Below, piece after piece: positions 20,473 through 31,469 of a stretch of 64,000 bases of DNA (within the stretch, counting starts at the first letter, position 1; every line of letters starts with the position of its first letter). This DNA is from Boswellia sacra (taxonomy: Eukaryota; Streptophyta; Magnoliopsida; Sapindales; Burseraceae), in contig SNVD02013700.1 in the NCBI GenBank assembly GCA_013180625.2, positions 19,464-83,463 of the forward strand. Reading direction: 5' to 3'. The notes under the pieces were generated by a model. It ran no database searches. It saw only the letters and a list, made by a program, of their open reading frames with translations, and was not told the origin of the DNA. A program made the translations under genes and the position numbers.

Positions 20473-21896
20473 TGATAAGTGTCTATTTATATATCATTTT
20501 CATATCAATTCGTCCATGTTTCTTTGCTATATTCCTTGGTATTTTTATGTTTTTGTGTGGTTTTGATGTTTGTAGGAGTTTTGGAGCAACTTGCACAAAA
20601 ATGGAGTAAAACCCTTCATTTTCACCTCTGCTAGTCAACCATCTTCTCGGATTTAATTGTATTGATATACAATGAACCCGATGACATATTATATACCGTT
20701 GGAAAGCTCTCGAAGTCTATTTTCTGGAGAAATTTACGGTTTATAAATCCATTCAGTGTACCAAAAGTTGTAATCAAAACAGTGTGAGAAGTATAGAAAT
20801 GTAATTCCACAAATCACTGTAGCATGTATAATACGGGACACTGTAGCAGGTTACTGTAGCAGAGTATTTAAACACATTTTAGGGTTTTATTTTCATAACT
20901 TGAAGAGGGGAAAACGTGGGAGGAGGCTGCATTTCTGGATTTCTCTCATCCCTTGGAGTTCTTGAAGGAGAAAGAAGATTTTGAAAGAGGAGGAACTACA
21001 ATTCCAAGAAGATTCATCTACAAAGAAGATTTTCAAAGAATTTGCTAAGTTCTTTCTTTCCTTTTCAATTCTGGAATTTCTCTGTATTGTATTTGTTATT
21101 CTGATTGAATATGTGTAACTAAATCTGAATTGGTTGAGGGTGATTTCAAAGCCCTTGATATGGATTTTGTGAGTTGATTGTGTAAGAAATTGTTATCCAA
21201 TTCTCTAATTGAAGTTGCTTGTATTTTCCCATATCTAATGCTTATGATTGCTTACTGATTGTATTTGGAATGGCCAACTGAATATAATCTGTTGTTGTCT
21301 ATTGCTAGATTAGAAATCTTGATCCGTAATTGTCATGAATTTCCAATCATTAGTAGCAAAATTGTGATCAGAGATTGCAATTGGAAAATACAACCTAGGT
21401 TAAATAATCTGAACTTGTGTGATTATTGCTTAGATCAACCTATCTTTCTCATCGTAATGCTTCCATTGAATTAAACTTAGAGAGCTTGTTCTAGGTTGTT
21501 TAATGGATAGAGATTAAATAAAGAGCTTGTTTTATTTAACAACAAAGTAAGGAAAGATTGGGATAACAGAGCTTGTTGTTATCTACGGTTGATAACTTCA
21601 ATGCTGTAATTGGATTACAATTCTATGTTAATTCACAAATTCATATCTTGTGGCAGAGAATGAACTCTTAACCAAGTGTCTCTCACTGATTTTTCACTCC
21701 ATTTAACTTTGCTTTGTGTTATTCTTCATTTGCTTTCGTATTAAGTTTAGTTAATCAATCAACAAAACCCCCCCTGTTTAGTTTATTATTGCTGGAAAAT
21801 AACAAATTCAATTAGAATCAATCCTCGTGGGAACGATATCTACTTATCATTTTATTGCTTGTGCGACTAGTATACTTACTAGTTTCGAACGCATCA
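20473..21896 (+). repeat. 3' LTR of Athila copy 1 (full length, 1424 bp)
   Basis: TGATAAGTGTC...GAACGCATCA. U3 has three CTGTAGCA repeats (near 20817, 20842, 20855) followed by GTATTTAAACAC (about 20866), a likely TATA box. The downstream leader contains 'ggagaaagaagattttgaaagaggagg'. It is intact relative to both LTRs of copy 2, whereas the 5' LTR of this element has lost the promoter part. The short open frame ending DQPIFLIVMLPLN found in all four LTR copies is a by-product of LTR conservation. Confidence 0.92.
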
Positions 21897-22860
21897 ATAA
21901 CATTCATTGCATATTCATGCATATAATAAATTAAACATAAACATTCAATTCGAGAATTGATAGGTAATGAATTCCTCACTATCATATGTAAGTCTATTCA
22001 ATGTCTATCAAGCCTCTTTCATGGTATATTCATACATTTATTCATAAAAAATCAATTAAAATTCAATACAAAGCCATAATCTAAAATCATGGCACTTCTA
22101 CCTAGATTTGATAATTCTATCATGGTAATTCTACCTATTACTATTCTAGCATAATTCATAACAATTCATAGTATCATGACATTTCCAGCCTAAGCATGGC
22201 AATTCTAGCCTAATCAATCAATGAAGTTCAAACATAGCTATCCTAGCCTAATTCATATCAATCAAGTCTAAATCAACAAAAATAATCATGGCAATTCAAT
22301 CACTCAAAGCAATTATTGCCTATTCTATATTATTTCGTAGCATGCTTCAAAACAATCATAAGTTCAATTCCTAGCATGATTCTACTTGTGTGCTCTTATG
22401 CATGATTCTAAACATATGCTTCTAAGCATGATTCTAAGTATTCTCAAAGAAAAATAAACTCCTAGCATATTTCTAAATGAGGAAAGGAAAGTGGACTTAC
22501 CTTGACACGCTTATCCATCTTGCAAAGCAAACAAGGGTTAGAACAATTCATAATAACCCTAAACATGCTTCTAAGCATCAAAATAAAACCTAAACATGAT
22601 CATTCTAAGCATAAATAAACTAAACATACTTATTCTAAAGCAAGAAAAATAAATAAGAAAAGAGGAGGGAGAAGAGAGGATTGCTCTCAAGATGTACTTT
22701 TCTGAGTTTAGAGTAATAAGACAACTAAAAAATTTTTGAACTAGAAAGGCTTCTTGAATTCTCAAGTGTGTCTTCAAGAGGGAGAAGAGAGGATTTTAGT
22801 GTCTTGAAAAGTGAGAAAGAGAGGGGTTTATATAGTTGAGGGTTGAATTGAAAAAAGGAA
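21897..22860 (-). repeat. Interspersed repeat, copy B (inverted relative to 2150-3070)
   Basis: Starts exactly at the end of the Athila 3' LTR. It is the reverse complement of sequence at 2150-3070, with matches such as 'taatgaattcctcactatcatatg', 'acttaccttgacacgcttatccatcttgcaaagcaaacaagggtt' and 'gagaattcaagaagcc'. It contains no coding sequence. Whether the Athila element inserted within or beside it cannot be told because the left flank at 9784 does not match. Confidence 0.6.
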
Positions 22861-24518
22861 GGAAAATCAAACCTTTCAGTTTTGCACTTTTTTTCAATGC
22901 AGACCCTTCTGACATTTAGTCTTTCGATCACGTGTAAATCTTGAAGTTCAACTTTGATTTGTGATCTATAAAATTTTATGAAATCTAGACTTCCATAGTT
23001 TGACAAGGTATATGATGAGTCATTAGATTCCTCATGGATTAATTTCTATGATTTTTCACAGTCACGTGTAAGTTTTCAGGGCTTTTGGTCGGTTTCTTCT
23101 CATCTTTCTTCCTTTTGCTTCCAAGGCCATTTCGATCATTTTAATTGCTCGACATTCATCTTCACTTCATCATCAAGATTCAAAAATCAAGTTTCTATAG
23201 CTTGCCCCCTACTTTGGAGAAGTTTGTGAGACACAAACTTTAACAAAGTATTCTTACTTCTTCTTTCTTCTTCTCATCTTGGAATCTTTACTGTCATCTA
23301 TATTCTTCTCATCATCTATTTTCCTCTTCATTTCCTACAAAAGAGTTGTGCCCACTCAATGACTAGTGTGCCAACTCAAGGGCTGATGTGCCCATTTAAG
23401 GGCTACTGTACCCACTTTAGGGCTAGTGTACCACTTAAGGGCTAAGTGCATCCTTCTAATGCATACAATACACTTCTTTGAGTGCAAACAATGTGTACTC
23501 TTCTAGTACGAACAAATGCATCTTTCTAATGCATGATGTGCACTCTTCTGGTGCGGATAGGTGCATCCTTATGATGCACAATGTGCACTCTTCTAGTGTA
23601 GACAAATGCATCTTTCTAATGCATGAAGTGCATCCTTACGATGCTAAGATAAAATATTCTTCAATGCACCTACTTCTTAGAGTTTGTTACCACTCTTCAG
23701 TGCACCTATTCTAAGGGCTTCAAGCACTCTTAAGTGCACCTACTTCTTAAGGTTTTTAACACTTTTTAGTGTATCTCTTCTTAGGGCTTGTGCCTATTCT
23801 AAGGCCTTTAAACACTCTCAAATGCACCTACTTCTTATGGTTTCAATACTCTTTGGTATGTCTCTTCTTAAGGCTTGTGCCTATTCTAAGGGCTACAAAC
23901 ACTCTTGGGTGCACCTACTTCTTACGATTTCTTCTACTGCATGCTTATCGGGAAAATGTCTATCATGCACTACTTCACGGTCTTTAGAACTTTTCATTCT
24001 TCTTTGATCTCTTTAGACTTTGCATTCATTGGGTTTCATGCCCTTCTTCCAAGTATTCTTGCTTCTATTCTTGATTTCTTCTAGCTCACTAGGATAAATT
24101 CTTGATTATGCTGTAGCATTCTTTGTTCTTGACCTATTCAAATTTTGCATTTGTAGAACCCTTCATTGGGGGAATTCATATCGTGTTATTAATTCTTGGA
24201 CTTACTGGGGATCTTTCCATCATCCTTGCAAATTTTTGCAAAATATCAAACATCTCTTGACGATTTAAAATCAATTCAAATTTTACCTTGTTCAGTGTGT
24301 TCTTCAACAAACAGCTTTTTAGTCTTCGGAGGAATTCTTCCATGTGATTGTGGTCAATATTCCATCGATCGACATTACTCATCTTTTCTTGTGATTTGCT
24401 AAGCTATTACCATGGTCGGGTGCTTGTCATCGATACATTCAAAAAATCTTTCGGTGTCTTAAGGTCGATGTAGAGTTTTTCTTCTCTTTTTTTTCTTTTT
24501 CTTTCTTTTCTTATTCAG
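22861..24518. other. Non-coding interval with minisatellite
   Basis: Apart from the tandem repeats at 23450-23940, this is AT-rich with pyrimidine tracts (for example 24480-24515). A minus-strand frame at 24176-24382 (including EMFDILQKFARMMERSP) has a Gag-linker look but is too short to assign. Confidence 0.4.
23450..23940 (+). repeat. Imperfect minisatellite
   Basis: Two adjoining blocks. 23450-23640 repeats about 60-bp units with 'atgcatctttctaatgcatgatgtgcactcttctagtg'. 23660-23940 repeats 'gcacctacttcttagggtttnnnacactctt' and 'tctcttcttagggcttgtgcctattctaagg' in larger units of roughly 110 bp. Nearby 23345-23445 shows a related 'cccactnaagggctagtgt' repeat. No protein role is supported. 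Confidence 0.65.
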
Positions 24519-24703
24519 CCATTCTAGATTGAAGAGATCCAGAATGAATTTCAAGAGAACTTTAATTTTTTAAGCCACCACTCTAAAAGGAAAGATTAGA
24601 AAATATTACGTGGGGCGAAAGTTAAAAGAAATAACCTAAAAAGTCTCAAATAAACACAATAAAAAGAAAGCAAACAAAAGTGAAGCAAACCAGCAGATAA
24701 TGA

Positions 24704-24888
24704 TTACAAGTGGAGCGTTAAATCTAGTTTACGCCTCTTACTGCCTTCCGCAAATCAATCTATCCGAGCTGTTGCTGGATCAGGTGAATGGACAAATTCT
24801 TGTAGTTTGTCAATCAACTCCTCTACAGTTGAAGCTGTGACTAAGATTTGCCTCGTCGACTGTGATATGAAGTTCTATTCTACAGATC
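24704..24888 (-). pseudogene. LOG-like: LOG gene C-terminal remnant, copy 3
   Basis: The minus strand encodes about 60 C-terminal residues of the retrotransposon LOG (RQILVTASTVEELIDKLQEF, then a stop replacing Trp after ARID, and the KRRKLDLTLHL tail). The N-terminal three quarters are deleted: the sequence joins directly to the region just after the NABP-like stop. It shares the unusual KRRKLDLTLHL tail with copy 1, so that tail is ancestral and copy 2 lost it by frameshift. Confidence 0.85.
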
Positions 24889-24927
24889 TTGCTCTAGTTT
24901 TACATCCAGTAATGGCTGAAACGCCTT

Positions 24928-25482
24928 CTATGAGCTAGGGATATGCTTCCCATCTAGTTTTCTTATAAACTGGCAAACAAAGTCTTTTTTGGTCAGATTT
25001 CCTAGACTATAATGCCGCAGTTCATCATGAAATTGTGTCCATAGATTAAGCAATTCACAGTGAATAATTCTACAAGAATGTGACTCAAGAGTTAGTAAAA
25101 CATTATCTAGAGACTCATTACTCAGACCATTCTTAATGACCGTAAGTTTATCTTCTCTATTGCTGGACATAAAACCTAATGACCGACAACTGTGATTACA
25201 ATTCTATCTAGCACATTTATAACATACTTGGAACATCTTTGCTCTTCGCCATTTGGCATAATAGTTCTTCCCTAGACTAGGCATGTATACTATGAAATCA
25301 ATATCAGGCTCACAGAACAATCTTACCTTGGCTTTGATAAGCCATCGAATATCTGCAGGCATATTTAGAAGCATCAACATCCAAAGTCTAGTCATCCGTA
25401 CTTTATAAATTTTGAACACAACATTTTGAAGAAGTGGAGGGAAATGTTTATGAAGGTTTGATAGAAAGATATAGATATCCAT
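24928..25482 (-). pseudogene. NABP-like gene, copy 3 (one nonsense mutation)
   Basis: Homologous to 16631-17185 over its full length, starting MDIYIFLSNLHKHFPPLLQN. The Cys region reads CYKCAR-stop-NCNHSCRSLGF: a TGG-to-TAG change replaces the Trp inside the Cys cluster, with no indel around it. The basic block is weakened (YYAKWRRAK). The C-terminal half remains open and well conserved, ending RKLDGKHIPSS. About 30 residues differ from copy 1, so this is the oldest of the three copies. Confidence 0.85.
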
Positions 25483-25935
25483 TGAAGAAGAGAAAAGGAA
25501 AGATATTACCGATAATATGTTTGAGTCTATTCTTCTCTAAGATATGCAGGCTTTAGACCTTCAGGCAATGGCCTCAATTCCCATTTGGGTGTTTCCTCAA
25601 GCTGTTGGACAAATGAGCGCAAAGCGCGAAATAATCAAATTAAACAAAAGAAAAGAAAAGAAAAGAAAATAAAGACACATAAAAGAAACAAAAACACAAT
25701 AGCAAACAGAAGGAAAAAAACAAACAACAAAGCAAATGAGACAGATGACAAAGAGAGATAAAACCTAATCAATTATGATGGATAGAGCCCACAAGAGGAA
25801 TCTCTTCGAGACAGAAAAATTGATCATTACTACCTTCTTTTCTTTTTTTTTATTATTGTTTTATTTTTCAAAAACATTGGGTTGCCTCCCAATAAGTGCT
25901 TGCTTTAACGTCCTCAGCCTGATGTTACCTACCCT
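25483..25935 (-). other. Post-pol segment of copy 3
   Basis: It contains the counterpart of 16185-16630: the integrase-to-NABP spacer, an (AAAAG)n tract near 25647-25670, and the pol-like mini-fragment. Here the fragment reads EETPKWELRPLPEGLKPAYL, closer to a canonical Gypsy pre-RT linker than in copies 1 and 2. Confidence 0.6.
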
Positions 25936-27214
25936 TACCCATCAAGATAGGTTGGCTTATAGAGTGGTACCTCCTCGATGTCCTACATCACTGAATTTTC
26001 ATAGTAAGGCTTTAACTTGTGTCCATTCATCTTGAATACTTTGTCTATTTTTAAGCTCTTGATTTTCACTGCACCATGAGAAAAGACATCAGTAATAACA
26101 AAGGGTCCAATCTATGGAGATCGTAATTTACCTGGAAATAACTTGAGACAAGAATGAAATAAAAGGACTTTCTGTCCTACTTCAAAATTCTTCCGAGAGA
26201 TCATCTTATCATGAAATGCATTAGTTCCCTCCTTGTAGATTTTTGCATTCTCATAGGCATCTTTTTTAAGTTCTTCTAATTCTCGCAATTGAAGCTTCCT
26301 TTGTTCACCAGCAGCATCCATCCCCATGTTACAAAGCTTTACTACCCACCATGCTTTGTGTTCGAGCTCTACTAGAAGGTGGCATGGCTTACCATAGACT
26401 AACCTATATGGAGACGTACTAGTGGGTGTCTTGTAAGTAGTTCAGTATGCCCATAGTGAATCATCAAGTTGTAAGCTCCACTCTTTTCTGTTCGGACTCA
26501 CTATCTTCTCGAGGATGGACTTGACTTCTCGATTTGAAAGTTCAACTTGACTGCTAGTTTGTGGATGATATGCAGTAGACACCTTGTGAGTGATGTTGTA
26601 TTTCTTGGGTAAGGCTTCAAATGATCAGTTGCAGAAGTGTGTTCCTCTATCGCTAATTATGGCTTTTGGTGTTCCAAATCTTGTAAAAATGTTAGATTTC
26701 ATAAAATCTACAAAAACTTTAGAATCATTAGTTCTTATAGCTTTTGCTTCAACCCATTTAGAAACATAATCCATAGCAAGTATAATGTAAACATTACCAA
26801 AAGACGAAGAAAAATGACCCATGAAAGCAATACCCCACACATAAAAAATTTCAACAATAAGTATAGAGGTTTGTGGCATTTGATTTTTGGCACTTAAATT
26901 ACTTGTCCTTTGACAACAGTCACAAGCTTTGCAAAAGAGATATGCAGCTTTGAACAATGATGGACAGTAGAATCCACAATCAAGAAATTTAAGAGTTATT
27001 CTTTTTGGTCCAAAGTGACCTCCACATGCATAAAAATGACATAAGGTTAAAATTGAATTAAATTCATATTAAGAAACAGACCTTCTTATCACTTGGGCAA
27101 AACAATGCTTCCATAAGTATGGATCATCCCATGTGTAGTGCTTGGCAATGTTTTTAATCTTGTCTCTTTGAGCTCAAGTCAAGTCATGTGGTAGATTCTT
27201 GGTAACTAAGTAGT
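25936..27214 (-). pseudogene. Athila integrase remnant, copy 3
   Basis: Degenerate minus-strand integrase: zinc-binding CKACDCCQRTSN near 26920, first Asp region GIAFMGHF (Asp replaced by Ala), [12 protein letters not shown], second Asp in [11 protein letters not shown], then several breaks, and the C-terminal [19 protein letters not shown] near 26190. Truncated by the CACTA end at 27214/27215. Confidence 0.88.
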
Positions 27215-28095
27215 CACTACAAGAAAAAACACCATATTTGGCGGTCATAAAAGCGACACCAATGGCACCGCCAAATATGGTATATTTGACAATATTTGGC
27301 GGTCGGTCAAAACGCCAAATATGGTATCAATCATATTTGTCACATAAGAACGTCAAATATAACCCATAATATACTGTTAAAGAAATCACATATTTGTCAC
27401 TTTTTATGACAAATATAATGGTTTCTAACGGTCAAATTTTTTGAATTGTAACATATTTATCGCTTTTTGACCGATAAATATGGTATATTAACGGTCAAAT
27501 TTTTTAAATTTCACCATATTTGGCGCTTTTCGACCGATAAATATGATTCTCTACTATATTTATCGCTTTTTGACCGATAAATATGGCATAATAACGATAA
27601 AAATTCTTAAATTTCACTATATTTGATGCTTTTTGATGGTTATGTAACAGTCAATTTTTTAAAAAAATACCATATTTGACATTTTTTGACCGATAAATAT
27701 GATTCCTTACCATATTTATCGCTTTTTACCCGATAAATATGGTATGCCAACGGTCAAATTATTTAAATTTCCTCATATTTTACGCTTGTTGACCGATAAA
27801 TATGATTCCACATTTTATTATACCATATTTGTCGCTTTTTGCCCGATAAATATGGCTCGCCAACGGTAAAATTTTTTGAATTTCATCTTATTTGACGCTT
27901 GTTGACCGATAAGTATGATTCTTTTTTGAATTGTGCTATATTTATCGCTTTTTGCCCGATAAATATGGCTTGCTAACGGTTAAATTTTTTAATTTCATCA
28001 TATTTGGCGCTTGTTGACCGATAAATATGATTCTATTTTGTGTTGTACAATATTTATCGATTTTTGACCAATAAATATGGCTTTGTAATTACAGA
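27215..28095. repeat. Left TIR and palindromic subterminal array of the large CACTA element
   Basis: After the TIR, units of roughly 60 bp alternate ATATTTATCG or ATATTTGGCG with CGATAAATAT, separated by CTTTTTGAC. At least eight near-perfect 10-bp palindromic pairs occur (for example around 27445, 27550, 27715, 27830, 27945, 28050), interleaved with AACGGTCAAATTTTTT. This is the expected kind of subterminal binding-site array, here with strong hairpin potential. Confidence 0.8.
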
Positions 28096-28374
28096 TACGG
28101 TTTTGCTCCTTAAGAAACATAATAGTACTAATTTGTGTTATTTTTCTACCCTGTACGATTTTGTCAATACTCCAATTTGGCATATACAACACACAAATAG
28201 CTCCTCTCCTAGATTTATTATACACTATTGAAATAAATGATCTATGCGAGTGTTTAATTAAAAAGAGATATAAATAGTTCTTTGTAACAATCATAATAGC
28301 AGACATGTCAATAAGCAAATTAAATAGTATCAGAAAAAGAACAACTGAAGCAAATTTAAGGACACTTGCAGTTC

Positions 28375-28424
28375 TTAACCAGCAGCTACACTTTTTATCT
28401 GTTGCTCCTGCATTTCAGCACTTA
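28375..28424 (-). pseudogene. Terminal exon fragment, gene not recognised
   Basis: After a TTTTGCAG acceptor the minus strand encodes a short tail ending SAEMQEQQIKSVAAG and a TAA stop. It is one of the captured exons, and I do not recognise the source gene. The splice site and clean stop make it look like a real last exon. Confidence 0.4.
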
Positions 28425-29244
28425 CTGCAAAAGTAGAGTAGATTGCAACCCCAAAAATGAGTTTTATGGTACTAGAACTTAAGCTGACAATATTTGACGG
28501 TAATTTAAAACATACCGATCATTCACTTTCAATGATTCAAATCAGAAAATAAGTACAGCAACCACAACCAAAACTAAGCCACTATAGACAAGAAAACGTG
28601 CATTGGACAAAAATACATGGATTGAAATCCTAGCAAAGGACTAAATCCTGAAATCTGCAAGGTCTATTATAGGCAATAGGACAATCAACTTCATAGTTAC
28701 TTTTTACATACCTAGTTGTGCAGCAAGGTGCCAGACTTCCTTGACCAATAGCATCTGAGTTGAAAACCAATGCTGGCCTTGACAAAATGATTTTAAACGA
28801 CATTTTTGATATCCCATGGAAACTCTCCTCACCAAGTATGACCTACATTTTGGACAACAATTATGAGAAAGAATATACCCAAATAATGAAGGGGCAAAGA
28901 AAGATGCAAGTCACGGTGGCGAGTTTTCTTGGGGTAGCAGTATAAGAAATTCAGAATAGCTTCAGTACTCAGAAACAAATACCTTTTTTGGCAATAGGTA
29001 AAAGACGAGGACAGTAATTGATTCTACAAACTCTAGAATAAGATTTTATCTCACAGAAAGTACTAAATCATAAAAAACCAAAGATCAGAACATGGAGAAA
29101 GATTTTATCCTGCAGAAATCTTTTGATGCATGAGGGGCATTAATCTGTTCAAGATCTAAGCTCAAAAATGCTACTAAGCCAACAAAAATCCATGTGTATG
29201 AGAAGAAAAAGAAAGATCTAAATGAAAAATTGTGACTAACTAAC
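28425..29244. other. Captured intron-like sequence
   Basis: AT-rich, no recognised protein. One further possible exon lies near 28710-28760 (minus strand, FNSDAIGQGSLAPCC, followed by GTATGT) but cannot be assigned. It may belong to the WD-protein gene upstream. Confidence 0.3.
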
Positions 29245-29425
29245 CAGGCTGGTAATTATACTACAATAATGAGCAAGCAATGGTGATGCCTTCTTATCGA
29301 CTAATGCTTGACTGCAATCAACTTCATGCAAGTCCAAAACCCAAACAACTTCAAATTTGTCAGCAAAACAAACATGCTTACCATCATTTCTAGTGGCAAT
29401 TGCAGTCACTCTCTTCTCTGAGCTC
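29245..29425 (-). pseudogene. WDR4/TRM82-like WD-repeat exon fragment
   Basis: A 181-bp exon between a TAATAG acceptor and GTTAG donor. Its translation contains SSEKRVTAIATRNDGKHVCF, ADKFEVVWVLDL and DKKASPLLAHYCSIITSL. This matches the early WD blades of the non-catalytic subunit of tRNA (guanine-N7) methyltransferase (WDR4 in animals, Trm82 in yeast), where a D-K-K-x-x-P-L-L-x-H-Y-C-S-I-I-T strand is typical of plant homologues. Only one exon is present. Confidence 0.65.
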
Positions 29426-30852
29426 CTATTACATTTACAATCAGTGAGTAATTTCCAGTTAAAAAACCTTCCACAGCAAAGAAAATAAATGCTGAAGATG
29501 CAATAGATAGCACAAACTATTTTCTTTCAGGTGAGTCACATATAATGAACAACACAAACTAAATACATTATCTTGTTATATTTATTGCACAAACTACCTG
29601 CTTTGCTAGCCTAAACAACCAAAGTAGCAAAACTAGAGCAATTCTGAATTAGCATTGAATACAAAAGAAATCCAAATACAAGTTGTGCAAAAGGAAGCTT
29701 CAAATGCTATAGTAGAAAACTTGCCTAAAAAATAAAAAAATAAAAACGGCTAAAAAGAACACAACCAACTTTGAACTTTGCATTCTTTTTATTTTTTATT
29801 TGTTTTGATATCCAGAACATTGAACTTAGCAATTCTTAGCACAGTAAGTGACCAACAATTTAGACAAAATAGAAAAAAATTAAAAACAGATTAACCAACA
29901 ATTCATACAAAACAGAAAAAATAGTAACAAAATTCAGATAATATTGGTCTGAAAAAAAAAACAAAGCCATTAACTAAACACCACCAAAATATCTTAACAA
30001 TTGATATTGGCAGCCAATGTGATATATTTTGAATTAAATAAACGAAGCAAAGAAACAAAATTAAAGAAAAGAAAAAACAAAAAAGAAACCCACCAGGATC
30101 GCACTATTGGTAGAACTTCTCCATGTTTGTAACATCATCTAAAATCAAATATATAACATTTGAAAATATAAAAGCTAGCTACAGAGCATAAATTAACAAA
30201 ACAAAAAAGAAATCCATGAAACCTATTTACGAAATCAACCTACTACTTAACAGTCCAATAAGTACAAAATTAAACTTAAACTGTACAAAATCAACACACT
30301 TAACTTGTTTATAACAAATTCAATTTAACTTGTTCATAACAAATTCAATTTACAAATTACTTAAGTAGATTAGCTTAGAAAATTAATCATATACATGCAA
30401 TGGTCAACAGTACACCATGAACAAATTGTTTTGACTTAAATTACATCAATACATAGGAAATGCAATATGCTTAAATTAAAATCAAGCTAACCAGCCAACT
30501 TCTGTGGCACATCACATCACAAATTGCCATAACAAAGGAAAAACGATTAATATCAATTAAAACCCACTTACTAAACCTTGGTTAGTATAGAAACTAAAAG
30601 CTAAAGATCTATTGGGTAGTTGAAGAAATTCAACTACAAAAAGACAAACTTGTTTTTCTCCATTTTGTTCATAATTGTTGTATTCAGATAAAAAGGTTTG
30701 CACAAAAATATTTGCAAAACATAACACTAACTTAAAACAAATCGCCAAAAAAAGGTGAGATAAATAATATATAAAAGATAACTTGAACTGTCAAACTGAA
30801 TTAAAATGTAACTATTTACTAACTTAAACTGTACTTATTTAAAGCAACTTAC
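29426..30852. other. Captured non-coding sequence
   Basis: A/T-rich, with A-tracts near 29725 and 29952. I see no coding fragment that I can assign on either strand. Confidence 0.35.
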
Positions 30853-30918
30853 CGCATGTGGTTGCATCAAGGTGAAGGAGAGCAATGGAGAACCAATTGC
30901 GTCCCTAATATATTGTTC
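30853..30918 (-). pseudogene. Exon fragment, gene not recognised (with 31386-31469)
   Basis: A 66-bp exon, acceptor ATGCAG and donor GTAAGT, encoding EQYIRDAIGSPLLSFTLMQP plus two residues. It follows another exon-like piece at 31386-31469 in phase 0, so both probably come from one gene. No family recognised. Confidence 0.4.
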
Positions 30919-31385
30919 CTGCATATAACAATACACAATTAAGCTATGAAGTATAGGTAACACAAACAACAGGGCAGCTATTCTACCAAACATCAAAACA
31001 TGAAGTTACAAAATCACTGGGGAAAATAAATAATAACTTTGATCTACAATAATTCATACATTAATGAGCATTTGATATACTATAATCAAAGACAACATCT
31101 TAATATCCACCTTATACCTATTTTCATAAATCCCAGCAAGTTAATAAATAAAGCAACATATCCTAACTTAAATATTACCACCAGAAAATGTTGATATAAG
31201 ACATTTCAATTGCAAACAGTGAAATAACAAAAACAATTGATGCAAGATATTTACACGAATCATGAAAATTAAAAGATGTTTTGACATTAATAAATTAATA
31301 GAGTAGAATGAACACAGATTGACAACAAGCTAAGTGTTGACTGGCTTGCCGCAAACAATGAAGAGAAAAATTATTAGGAGAAAAC

Positions 31386-31469
31386 CTGAGCGGGTGGTTT
31401 CCCCTCGTTTAGATCTTGCTCCTTTCCCTCTTCTGTTAATTTTTCTGTAACATATTCAATTTGTTCATC
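31386..31469 (-). pseudogene. Exon fragment, gene not recognised
   Basis: An 84-bp open exon, acceptor CTGCAG and donor GTTTTC, encoding an acidic peptide DEQIEYVTEKLTEEGKEQDL followed by NEGKPPAQ. It is highly charged and probably from a disordered or coiled-coil region. Confidence 0.4.

Larger units (their letters stand above)
9785..21896 (+). mobile_element. Athila-type Ty3/Gypsy retrotransposon, copy 1, carrying NABP-like and LOG genes
   Basis: A 12.1 kb element with LTRs starting TGATAAGTGTC and ending CGCATCA, an Athila-type PBS (TGGCGCCGTTGCCGGGG), gag, protease, RT, RNase H, integrase, a post-pol segment with the Athila-like phrase 'aagcgcttatttggaggcaaccc', two additional sense genes, and a G-rich polypurine tract abutting the 3' LTR. 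No 5-bp target duplication is seen (AATTA left, ATAAC right), and the 5' LTR is 544 bp shorter than the 3' LTR. The element is therefore old or recombined. Gag-pol is interrupted by several stops and frameshifts; the two extra genes are open. Confidence 0.93.
24519..27214 (-). mobile_element. Athila-type element, copy 3 (truncated remnant with NABP-like and LOG pieces)
   Basis: Minus-strand sequence collinear with copy 1 from the RNase H/integrase region through the post-pol segment and NABP-like gene to beyond the LOG gene. It is cut on its 5' side at 27214 by a CACTA terminus and on its 3' side near 24519, with no LTR. It is more diverged than copies 1 and 2 and has an internal deletion that removed most of LOG. 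Confidence 0.9.

Noticed and set aside
21259..21474. A 71-codon frame repeated at 9984-10241, 37053-37268 and 48208-48423
   Set aside because: All four copies lie at the same place inside Athila LTRs; conservation follows from LTR identity and there is no protein-like motif.
27240..28095. CRISPR-like repeat array
   Set aside because: Repeats are imperfect and palindromic, have no unique spacers, and follow a CACTA terminus in plant nuclear DNA.
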